This document shows, piece by piece, positions 37,152-45,600 of a DNA stretch of 64,000 nucleotides; within the stretch, counting starts at the first letter, position 1; every line of letters starts with the position of its first letter. The DNA is from Sacculina carcini. Lineage: Eukaryota > Arthropoda > Thecostraca > Sacculinidae. The stretch covers positions 5,982,501-6,046,500 of the forward strand of contig OU696575.1 of the NCBI GenBank assembly GCA_916048095.2. The letters are read 5' to 3'. The position numbers and the translations under genes are program-made. The notes under the pieces were generated by a model. It saw only the letters and a program-made list of their open reading frames with translations, was not told where the DNA came from and searched no databases.

Positions 37152-37432
37152 CACGCTGAATAGCTGCAAATATGCGGCATCGCTTCCGTCGGACTTTAAT
37201 GCAGTCATCCGCAATTATGGTGACATCGCTTCTTAGACTATGGATAAATAGTTCATTGTCGTCTCCTGACCAGCACCGTCCTCTCTGAATCGCTGTTTTG
37301 TACACGCTGCTGTCGATGGGTAGGAGGCGTCCCTGTGTCATCGACCGGTTTTTGTGCACTGGACGGGACTTTCCGGTGCTTGGAGAATGACGATGTTGCC
37401 GTCTCGTCACCGCGATCCATCAACGCCACCTA
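37152..37432. other. Non-coding flank of LTR element 2
   Basis: No recognised gene. The last bases (from ~37423) are the left half of a palindrome whose right half lies beyond the LTR element at 42351-42371. Confidence 0.55.
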
Positions 37433-37437
37433 GACTA

Positions 37438-37565
37438 TGTAATAAACACACACAAGAGACAACGAGCACCAACTGTGTATTCAACGCCCTGTCCATCCTG
37501 GTTACATAATCCCACGCTAGGGGGCACTACAAGTATGGACTAAGACACAGGACCATATTACCACA
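37438..37565 (-). repeat. LTR element 2, 3' LTR
   Basis: 128 bp, TGTAATAAAC...TATTACCACA on the plus strand, the same as the other LTR on reading. Confidence 0.95.
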
Positions 37566-37714
37566 CTCCTCTCCAAGATTACACACACTATCTATTGTAA
37601 GATAAACAATGAAATTGTTGGATCATACGTAGAGAAGAAATAATATTTTACAACAACAATCGCGGTTAATAGTTGAATCACTTATATATAACATGTGAAC
37701 ATAATACTGGAATG

Positions 37715-40700
37715 TTACACCGCATCAGTGACGTAGTCATCTAGGTAAGCTGGTCGGCGACGTTCACGTTGGCTGCGCCGCGGACCAGCCGGGTGCACAT
37801 CTGGCGGAGGTGACGGTGTATGGTAGAAATCTGCGCTGGCTTCGTTTCCGCCGCCGGCACAGTGAGCGTTTCCGTCGGCTTCGTCGGCTTCGTCGTGTCC
37901 GTTGTCCGGAGTATGCTCAGGTTTCGATGTCTGGTTCGCGGTAGTAACCGGCATCAGATGGCGGCGGTTACGCCACCAAATTCGACCGCTCGGAAGACGG
38001 ATCGCATAAGCACGATGACGACCCACAGCAGACACATCACCAACCCTATCCCATCTCCCGATGGACCGATTCTGTATGTATACCCTCTGTCCAAGCCGTA
38101 GTGGTGCTAATGCTCGGGATATTTGGTTGTATGTGGTGATAACGCGCTCTCTAGTACTGACAGCACGCCTATCACATTCGTCTGCTTTTTCTTGCCATTC
38201 CGGAGCAAATGACCGATGATGAGCTGGCAATGCACTGCGCAGTGGATGGCCGTATACGATTTGTGCAGGTGAACGTCCGCCGACTCCTGGGGCGTTTCTC
38301 AGTTCGAGTAGTCCACGAGCAAATTCGTCTGTGTTCATGTCGCCATGGTCTGTGCATTTCTGTATGAGCCGTTTTGCTCTCTTCACTGCAGATTCAGCAT
38401 GACCATTAGCCTGTGGATAATGAGGGCTGGTGATGTTGTGGCGTACCCCCCATCGCCTCAGGAAGTCTCTGGTTCGATGAGCTACAAACTGAGGTCCTCC
38501 ATCGCTGCGCATATACTCAGGAACGCCGGTATACGTGAAAATCTCGCGAAGACAATGAATCAATGACCTTGAGTCGCTCTTCGTCGATGCCTTTGAGCCG
38601 TAAATCACTGGCCAGTTAGATAAACGATCGACATATACCATAAACATCCTGCCTGCATGTTCGAAATAATCAACAGACACATACTGGAAGATTCGTGACG
38701 GTTGCTCAGCTTCGATGTACTGTTCTCGTTGTATGCTGTTGGAATATTTTCGACACATTTCGCATGCCGCAGTGATATTCTTGATGTCATTATTGATGCC
38801 GGGCCAATAGACCGTTTGTCTCGCTCTCAATGTGGTTTTCGTTACGCCCAGGTGGCCATCATGAAGACGCTGCAGCGTTTCACGCCGTAAAGCTCTCGGG
38901 ATTATAAGTCGTCGGCCTAACAAAATCAGATCGTCATCAACAGCCATATCGTGCCGAACACACCAAAATGGCTGCAGGGAAGAAGAAACACGACGTTTAT
39001 CATTCGGAAACCCACTTGTAATTGTATTTTTCAGCATGCAGTATTCTGGATCGTTTCTCGCGGCATCTCTAATGTTTTCCAATTCATGATCATTCATCGA
39101 AAGAACATTTGCAGAAAGCTGGACGGATTGAATGTGAGCTTCGGCTATATCGCCTTCTTCTGGTTCAGCTGGGGCGCTAGGAGCTCGTGAAAGAGCGTCT
39201 GCTATGGAGTTCACGGATCCTGCTTTCCACTTCGCCGTAAAGGTTAAATGAGTGATCTTCTCACGGAGTCTTTGAATGCGTGGATTAGAAATATCAGCTA
39301 GGCCCTTCGAATTAAGTATAGGCACTAGAGCTTTGTGATCGGTGACAACGATGAAATTACTCAACCCGGCTACAAAGCAATTACACTTACGACATGCCCA
39401 AACTACAGCGAGCATTTCTAGTTCGCATACTGCGTAGCGTTCCTCTGTCTCTGTCAAAAACCTTGATCCACACTGGATAAGGCGCCAGGAGCCGTCGCTG
39501 TCTTGTTGTCTAAGGACAAATCCCAGACCTTTCAGCTTCGCTGCGTCAACTTCCAGCATGGTATCACGTGAAGGGTCAAAAAAATCCAAAATAGGCGGTG
39601 ACATCAGAGAGTTCTTAACTTCGTTGAACGCTGTGTCGTGCGTGGATGTCCACATCCATTTATTATTGCGCTTCAGAAGATCTCGCAAAGGTCTGGACTT
39701 TTCGGCAATCTGAGTGGAGAAGTAACCGAGTTGGTTAACCAACCCGAGGAATGATCTAAGGCCTGTGATATCTTTTGGACATGGAAATCTCTCTATTGCA
39801 CTCGTCTTCCCGGATTCTACCGTGTAGCCTTTCTCACTCACAGTAAAGCCGCAGAAATTTGTTTCGTTTCTACCGAATGCGAATTTTTCCTTGTTCAGAG
39901 TGATGCCTGCGTCGTCACATCGACAAAGGACCTGCCAAACGCGTGCAAGGTGATCGTCGTACTTTGAATCATATATAAGGATATCGTCTACTACTTTACA
40001 TGTGTTGGGAATGTCACCAAGGATTGCGTCTCCACGTCGATTAAACTCGTCTCCGCTGGAAACAAGTCCCATGGGGGCGCGCTTGTATCTGTATCGACCA
40101 AAATGCGTGATAAAGCATGTCAAATCCCTGTCCCTTGTATCGATCAATATTTGATGGTACCCTGATTTTGCGTCACATTTGGTAAAATATCTTGAACCAC
40201 GCGTAATCGTTGATACAGCATCAAGTGGGCTATGCATAGGGTGCGTGGGTCGCTGGACATATCTATTGAGCTTAGTCAGATCAGTTGTCAATCGACATCC
40301 AGTGTTATTCCCGTTAGTATCTTTTCGTGGTACTAGAACAATCGGATGACACCATGCCGTTGGATGGCTGACAGGTTCAATGACATCTTCCTCAATCAAC
40401 TTGTCCAGCTGAGTTTTCAAGCTGTCACGGTAACAAATCGGAACGGACCGAGGGGCGGTAATGCTCACTGGTGTGGCATCTTCTTTCAAAATGATCCTCA
40501 TTGGGTCACCTTCCATGCTTCGCAAAACTCCACTTTCTGAAAACACACGAGGGAAGCATTTTATCATCTCTGTGGTGTGGCTGTTTATTTCCTCACCAGT
40601 TGGCTCTCGGTTCAGATTCCACCGAGGCCTCGAGCGATGATATTGCCATCCACCAGAAGCAGCACGGGTGTTGTTGCTAGCTGTGAGTCGAAACACATCT

Positions 40701-42106
40701 GTGGCACTATACTCGCAACTTGTCTTTGACACCTCGTTTGTTTGTAGATCGCAAGTGTCGCTTGCTTCCAGTTGTTTCGGAAATGACTTGTGTAAAATTC
40801 TTAAATCAATAGCGTCCACCCATGATAAGAGTGCGTTGGAAATGCTGGGGACAACGTATGCCGTTGTACTGCATGTTGCTGAGCCCAGTTTTAGTTCAAG
40901 TGGGCAAGTTCCCACGCAAGTGAGTCTTTTCCCATTTGCTGCAAAAAGCTTCACATTGGCGGGGAGAAGATTGTTGTGGTCAATGTTCAGTAGGCTGGTC
41001 ACTTGCCTGTTGATGATTGTCACATCACTTCCAGTGTCCGTCGCTAGACATATTCTTCCAGTTTCACCCGAGCGGGTTAACGCGCTCACTTCTGTCAACG
41101 GTAGTTTCCTGATCTTGTGACGTTCAACTGCTTGAACATTTACGTCAGTAATAATGAGGTGTACGTTTTCATCCTTGTGTTCCGCTCGTTCGCGTTGATA
41201 CGAAGGTTTGAATTTCCGCTTCTTGCATACTCGGGCAAAATGACCGATCTGGTCACAGTTGTGGCACCTTTGTTTCAATGCACGACATTCTGAATTCCCA
41301 TGTCGGCGACCACAGCGATTACAATTAGTCGCACGCCCATTGCCTTCCTGTTGTGTCTGTGTTTTGTACACACTTGCATGTACCTCATTTTCGTTCGCCT
41401 TCAATTCTTGTGAGCTTATTCGGGCGCTCTCGTTTGCACGGCAAATATTTAAAGCACCATGCAAAGTCAACTTTTTCTCTTGAAACATTCTTTGTAACGC
41501 ATCTTCATCACGGATGCCCATCACAATTTTATCTCGAAGTCGGTTGTCTTCGCATTTGTCGCAAAATTCGCAATATGCGGCGATTTCTTGGACTGAACAT
41601 AAAAACTCGTCGAATGATTCGCCGTCCTGTTGATTGCGAGAAAAGAATTCCCTGCGGTCTACAATCACGTTTCTAGTATCTCGAATGTGCTCTCTTATTT
41701 TCGAAATGCAATCGTCAAGTGTGTCATCCTCTTGGAAAATGATATTGAACCTTGAAATTCGCACCCAATCCTCATCCAGCATTGACAAAAGAATAGCTTG
41801 TTGCTCTTTCGGGGATAACAAGTTGATATTAGATAAAGTCACGTAACCTGCTACTTTATGCCTCCATGATTCGAATTCACGCAACGATGCTCCGCTATGC
41901 AATATAGGAACCAGAATATTGGATGAAGGCAATTTCGGTGTGGTACGTGACTCATCGACTGTATGTTGAGACGAATTTCTTGTTTCGGTTCTCATCATTT
42001 GCTCCATTAAACTCGTCATTATTTGAGTTTGACGGGCTTCTCGTTCAGAACTCGCTTGCATTTGCATCGAAACTACCTCAAGTAGTTTTTCGATCTGTTT
42101 TTCCAT
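37715..42106 (-). CDS. LTR element 2 Gag-Pol polyprotein
   Basis: A single 1463-codon frame encodes all functions of a Ty3/gypsy-like element. Order: Gag with coiled N-terminus; two zinc knuckles (~260-300, CHNCDQIGHFARVC); aspartic protease (ATDTGSDVT, ~355); reverse transcriptase (FTKCDAKSGYHQI, then VVDDILIYD at ~705); RNase H (LEVDAAKLKG...VTDHKALV); integrase with its HHCC finger (HDGHLGV...CEMC, ~1080-1120) and D, D, E residues in VSVDYF, MRSDGGPQF and NGHAESAVKR (~1142, ~1199, ~1234); C-terminal tail. The protein order RT-RNaseH-IN places it in Ty3/gypsy. Gag and Pol share one frame without a shift signal. Confidence 0.95.
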   Translation of the reverse strand: MEKQIEKLLEVVSMQMQASSEREARQTQIMTSLMEQMMRTETRNSSQHTVDESRTTPKLPSSNILVPILHSGASLREFESWRHKVAGYVTLSNINLLSPKEQQAILLSMLDEDWVRISRFNIIFQEDDTLDDCISKIREHIRDTRNVIVDRREFFSRNQQDGESFDEFLCSVQEIAAYCEFCDKCEDNRLRDKIVMGIRDEDALQRMFQEKKLTLHGALNICRANESARISSQELKANENEVHASVYKTQTQQEGNGRATNCNRCGRRHGNSECRALKQRCHNCDQIGHFARVCKKRKFKPSYQRERAEHKDENVHLIITDVNVQAVERHKIRKLPLTEVSALTRSGETGRICLATDTGSDVTIINRQVTSLLNIDHNNLLPANVKLFAANGKRLTCVGTCPLELKLGSATCSTTAYVVPSISNALLSWVDAIDLRILHKSFPKQLEASDTCDLQTNEVSKTSCEYSATDVFRLTASNNTRAASGGWQYHRSRPRWNLNREPTGEEINSHTTEMIKCFPRVFSESGVLRSMEGDPMRIILKEDATPVSITAPRSVPICYRDSLKTQLDKLIEEDVIEPVSHPTAWCHPIVLVPRKDTNGNNTGCRLTTDLTKLNRYVQRPTHPMHSPLDAVSTITRGSRYFTKCDAKSGYHQILIDTRDRDLTCFITHFGRYRYKRAPMGLVSSGDEFNRRGDAILGDIPNTCKVVDDILIYDSKYDDHLARVWQVLCRCDDAGITLNKEKFAFGRNETNFCGFTVSEKGYTVESGKTSAIERFPCPKDITGLRSFLGLVNQLGYFSTQIAEKSRPLRDLLKRNNKWMWTSTHDTAFNEVKNSLMSPPILDFFDPSRDTMLEVDAAKLKGLGFVLRQQDSDGSWRLIQCGSRFLTETEERYAVCELEMLAVVWACRKCNCFVAGLSNFIVVTDHKALVPILNSKGLADISNPRIQRLREKITHLTFTAKWKAGSVNSIADALSRAPSAPAEPEEGDIAEAHIQSVQLSANVLSMNDHELENIRDAARNDPEYCMLKNTITSGFPNDKRRVSSSLQPFWCVRHDMAVDDDLILLGRRLIIPRALRRETLQRLHDGHLGVTKTTLRARQTVYWPGINNDIKNITAACEMCRKYSNSIQREQYIEAEQPSRIFQYVSVDYFEHAGRMFMVYVDRLSNWPVIYGSKASTKSDSRSLIHCLREIFTYTGVPEYMRSDGGPQFVAHRTRDFLRRWGVRHNITSPHYPQANGHAESAVKRAKRLIQKCTDHGDMNTDEFARGLLELRNAPGVGGRSPAQIVYGHPLRSALPAHHRSFAPEWQEKADECDRRAVSTRERVITTYNQISRALAPLRLGQRVYIQNRSIGRWDRVGDVSAVGRHRAYAIRLPSGRIWWRNRRHLMPVTTANQTSKPEHTPDNGHDEADEADGNAHCAGGGNEASADFYHTPSPPPDVHPAGPRRSQRERRRPAYLDDYVTDAV

Positions 42107-42222
42107 TGTTAGTCCAATTTCGGAATGACAATATTCAATAAGTCAGTATTTACACCTCCAGATTGTCTTTAACTGAAAGGGAAATTTCTAACACTGACCT
42201 TCACATCCTGTCGGCTGCGCCA

Positions 42223-42350
42223 TGTAATAAACACACACAAGAGACAACGAGCACCAACTGTGTATTCAACGCCCTGTCCATCCTGGTTACATAATCCCAC
42301 GCTAGGGGGCACTACAAGTATGGACTAAGACACAGGACCATATTACCACA
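42223..42350 (-). repeat. LTR element 2, 5' LTR
   Basis: 128 bp, partner of 37438-37565. The primer-binding site abuts its inner edge. Confidence 0.95.
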
Positions 42351-42355
42351 GACTA

Positions 42356-43071
42356 GTCTAAGTGGCGTTGGATCTATTCATCCATATCAGTGTTATTTTC
42401 AAATTGGTCACTTTGTCCCGCTGACCAGCAGCGTCTCGTCTCATATCTGACGTCTTCGTTTGAAGTTCCAGATTTGATATTTGATCTTTAGAGTGGCTGT
42501 TGGTTTTCCTTGTTCAACTGATTTGGGTGTAATCTGGTTTGAGACTCACAGTTGTGAGTCAGTTGTCCTGCTGTGCGGACGTCTTTTGAATCGCTCATGA
42601 TTTACCTAGGCTTAGCGCTGTGTATTTGAATTTTTATGCTAGGAGCCATATAGGTGCAGTGTTGTGAAAGTGCTGCAGCATTGTGCGGGGCATCGCGTGC
42701 CTCTGTGCACTATTGTGCGCGTTGTGCGCTTTGACACATTGTATAATTTGAATAGTTTATAATTAGGTATAACGTCATTGTTTCAGCCAATTTGGGCGAA
42801 AACATCGCTAAGGAAATTTGCATAAAAAACATGTGCCACATCGAATGCGATGCTTCCGACAATTGAAAATTGCATTTTCTTAGCACTTTCAATTGGTTAT
42901 TGTTGGATATTAAATTAGAAATTGGACGTCAAGACTAGTCAAGACTAGTCAGTGTGGGAAGTGCCGTAAATTGAATGAACAAGCTGCATCAGCTGAAGAA
43001 AGCGACCGCAGCAGGTACTTCGACGCAAATAACAAGCAAATGGACGCTTCAACCGCCAAGCAACACAAGCA
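42356..43071 (+). other. Likely 5' untranslated region of LINE A
   Basis: No gene. The first bases complete the palindrome around LTR element 2. The 5' border of LINE A must lie somewhere here, but no target duplication partner exists within the window. Confidence 0.5.
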
Positions 43072-44175
43072 ATGACGACTGGACAACTGAATCAGGAGAG
43101 TGAATGTCTGGAATGCGAAAACAATTCCGGAAGGCCGTGTATACGTTGTGCCGAATGTGGTAGAGGAGTGCATATTGCGTGCTCTGCCCTGCCTGTCTAC
43201 CACATCATGTGCCTGGAGCTGACCAGATACAGAAACATGTGCAGGAACTGTGTTTTTATGAAGGCAGGAGACAAATACGATCAACTACGGGACTATATAA
43301 ATGACGCCTTATCAGGTGAGAAAATATCCACCACAGGCACATTCGACGAAACAAATGTAACTAGCGACATCATCGATGCACCGGAAGTCCAGCCGACAAG
43401 TATCGAGAGCACGGGACAGCAACATGCAATGAAAACAGAGGCGATGCATGAAGGAAAAACCACCGCACGAGAGGTAAGACGTACATCACCCATGAAACAT
43501 GTGCAATCACCCGCCGATAAAATATGTAAGTTTTATATCCGCAAAAAATGTAAACATGGCAAAGAGGGAAAAGAGTGTAAATTCTCTCACCCAAAGTTGT
43601 GCATGGATTTCATCAAGCATGGAGAAATTTCCCCAAGAGGATGCAACAAAGGCAAGAGATGTGAGCATTATCACCCCGTAATGCGCAGAAACGAAACAAA
43701 ATTTGGAGTCTGCAAAAAAACAAACTGTCGTTTCTACCACTCGAGAAAAATGACCAGATCGAGCAGATCGCCAAACCAAAAAGACCCAAACACACAGAAC
43801 TACATGTACGTGAGCCAACAAAATAATAGCAACATGGTTACGCCTGTTCAAAAAAGTAATAGCAACATGGTTACGCCTGTTCAACAAAATAATAGCAACA
43901 TGGTTACGCCTGTTCAACTAAAAGACGAAAAAAAGCAAATGAGTTATGTTCAGGCACTTGCTCAAAACGGAGCAGCTCACCATTCATGCGAAAACATCCC
44001 CGAAAATCGTCAAATAGCCGAACCAAATGGCCGCCATTTTTTAGGTGTACATGCAATTCAAAACCAAATTCATCAACTACAATTACAGATGATGACGCTG
44101 ATGAAGCAAGTGGAAGAAATCTGCCACCAACCAGCGAACACGCATTGTATGTGTCGAATTTCCCCGATACACTAA
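43072..44175 (+). CDS. LINE A ORF1: PHD-like finger plus three CCCH zinc fingers
   Basis: A 367-residue protein, probably the RNA-binding chaperone of the LINE. Residues ~12-60 form a cysteine-rich PHD/RING-like finger (CLEC, CIRCAECGRGVH, CRNC). Residues ~150-225 hold three CCCH-type fingers in a row (CKFYIRKKCKHG...CKFSH, CMDFI...CEHYH, CKKTNCRFYH), an RNA-binding module. Then come three tandem 11-residue repeats of NSNMVTPVQ (43822-43920). Near the end HAIQNQIHQLQLQMMTLMKQ suggests a short coiled coil for trimerisation. PHD-like fingers are known in CR1-type ORF1 proteins; the CCCH triplet is less usual. It is separated from ORF2 by 24 bases. Confidence 0.88.
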   Translation: MTTGQLNQESECLECENNSGRPCIRCAECGRGVHIACSALPVYHIMCLELTRYRNMCRNCVFMKAGDKYDQLRDYINDALSGEKISTTGTFDETNVTSDIIDAPEVQPTSIESTGQQHAMKTEAMHEGKTTAREVRRTSPMKHVQSPADKICKFYIRKKCKHGKEGKECKFSHPKLCMDFIKHGEISPRGCNKGKRCEHYHPVMRRNETKFGVCKKTNCRFYHSRKMTRSSRSPNQKDPNTQNYMYVSQQNNSNMVTPVQKSNSNMVTPVQQNNSNMVTPVQLKDEKKQMSYVQALAQNGAAHHSCENIPENRQIAEPNGRHFLGVHAIQNQIHQLQLQMMTLMKQVEEICHQPANTHCMCRISPIH

Positions 44176-44199
44176 AAATGTACACAAGCACTAACCTCA

Positions 44200-44495
44200 T
44201 TGACGATAATATTGACGAATATTGAGTCACATAATGTTGAACACACAACTAAAACAACTGATGATGCATGTAACAGCGATCGTCTCTCGATAAGCACTCT
44301 TTCAGAAACACTCAGTAAGCATTCGGGTGTCTCACTGTTGCATGTCAATATCCGTAGCGTCAGGGCAAATTTTCACAAACTTCAAGAATTGTTGGAGTCA
44401 TTATCCGTAAGTGGTCGAAAACTGCCTGATATAATTGCAGTATCGGAAACCTGGTTCGATAATAATACTAACTTAGACTTATATCAGTTAAAAAC
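44200..44495 (+). CDS. LINE A ORF2, part 1: start of endonuclease
   Basis: The frame carries the start of an AP-type endonuclease: LLHVNIRSVRANFHKL (catalytic Asn) and IIAVSETWF (catalytic Glu). It is cut by LTR element 1 after LYQLKT. The ATG at 44200 is the first in frame after ORF1, but the true start could be slightly different. Confidence 0.9.
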
Positions 44496-44872
44496 TGTAT
44501 TGTGTTTATTGTGTATTGCATGGTATTGTATTTTGTACTATATATAATTGTGTGTGCGTGCATGTGTATTTGTGTGCGTACGTGGGAGTGTGATTTTGTG
44601 TACGTTGTTGTATGCGCGCGCGGAGGTAGCTGCGTTGCATAAGCGCGAGCTATGAGTGCATGCATGCGCGGGTGGTATCCGCCCGGAGTCAACGGTCGCT
44701 CGTGCATGTTGGGCAGTGCGTTACTGGTGAAGTGAGAGTGTGGTGTTTTGTGCAGTGGCTTAGAGTGTTGTTCGGTGGAGAGAGTAGTATTTAGTGCATT
44801 GTGTTGCGGTGTGATCGTGTGGGATTGTGCTTTCTTGTTCTTTTTTATTTTTCGTGCTTACATTCAAATACA
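44496..44872 (+). repeat. LTR element 1, 5' LTR
   Basis: 377 bp, TGTATTGTG...CAAATACA. The same family gave the solo LTR at 20766-22540. Confidence 0.95.
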
Positions 44873-44884
44873 AGCTAACCGGCC
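44873..44884 (+). other. Primer-binding site matching the 5' end of tRNA-Ile
   Basis: AGCTAACCGGCC directly follows the LTR. Its reverse complement GGCCGGTTAGCT is the first 12 bases of a common animal tRNA-Ile(AAU), as I recall it. It has no resemblance to a tRNA 3' end (no TGG start). Confidence 0.7.
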
Positions 44885-44894
44885 CTTACGAAAA

Positions 44895-45600
44895 ATGGAG
44901 TCTTCATGTGGTTTCGACGCTCGCGTGATACCAGAATTTGATGGTCAGAGTGACATTGTGGAATGGTGGACTCGCACGGAGATGATGTGTCAGCTCAAAG
45001 GCGTCGATGTGATGAGCGTAGTGCCACTACGTCTCTCAAAAGGCGCGTTTGTTGTGTGGTCCCAACTGCCGGATGAACTTCGCCGTTGTGCGAAAGGGAC
45101 TCGCAGCGCTTTGTTCTCGGCGTTTGGAGTGGACAGATTCCGTGCATACGCCCTGTTCACCAGTCGTCGTCTGCAAGAAGGTGAGTCGCCTGACGTATAT
45201 TTAGCAGATTTGAAAAAACTCGCTGTTTCATTCGGTGGCGTATCCGATAATCTGCTGATATGTGCATTTGTAAATGGCCTACCCGATCACGTGGCGACCA
45301 GTATTCGTGCAAGCACAGTGTCAGAGTCTCTGTCGTTGAGTGATATTACGAGCAGAACTCGCATGGTGTTACAAACTGCCGGAAACTGCCGCATGGTGCC
45401 CATCAAACTGTCTAGCCGCCAATGCCGGGTCGCTTTCACCTCGAAAATGCTACATTTGCAATCAGAATGGTCATTTGAGTAGAGAGTGCCCCAAAAGGAA
45501 ATATCGGATACGATGTTATAATTGCTCCAAATTGGGTCACATGGCGAAGGACTGTCAGGGAAACGAGGAAGGAGAGGGCTCGTCAGCGCCAGCACCCTCT
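44895..45600 (+). CDS. LTR element 1 Gag region
   Basis: It begins MESSCGFDARVIPEFDGQSD just after the primer-binding site. The capsid-like part resembles the Gag of elements 3 and 4 (FDGxxDxxEWxxRxE, then RRLQEGESPDVYLADL). Two zinc knuckles (CYICNQNGHLSREC, CYNCSKLGHMAKDC) end the region. Confidence 0.85.

Larger units (their letters stand above)
37438..42350 (-). mobile_element. LTR element 2: Ty3/gypsy-like, looks whole
   Basis: The 4913-bp element is flanked by GACTA on both sides (37433-37437 and 42351-42355). Its two 128-bp LTRs (37438-37565 and 42223-42350) look identical by eye, so it is very young. On the minus strand the 5' LTR is followed directly by TGGCGCAGCCGACAGG, a conventional site resembling a tRNA-Ser 3' end. 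A purine tract (GGAGAGGAG) precedes the 3' LTR. One long gag-pol frame fills the interior. It has landed in the middle of a palindrome. Confidence 0.95.

Noticed and set aside
36923-37163. Cysteine-rich small protein with two repeats
   Set aside because: Two frames are open over the same DNA, there is no signal peptide, and the region is a recent 87-bp duplication ending in a hairpin.
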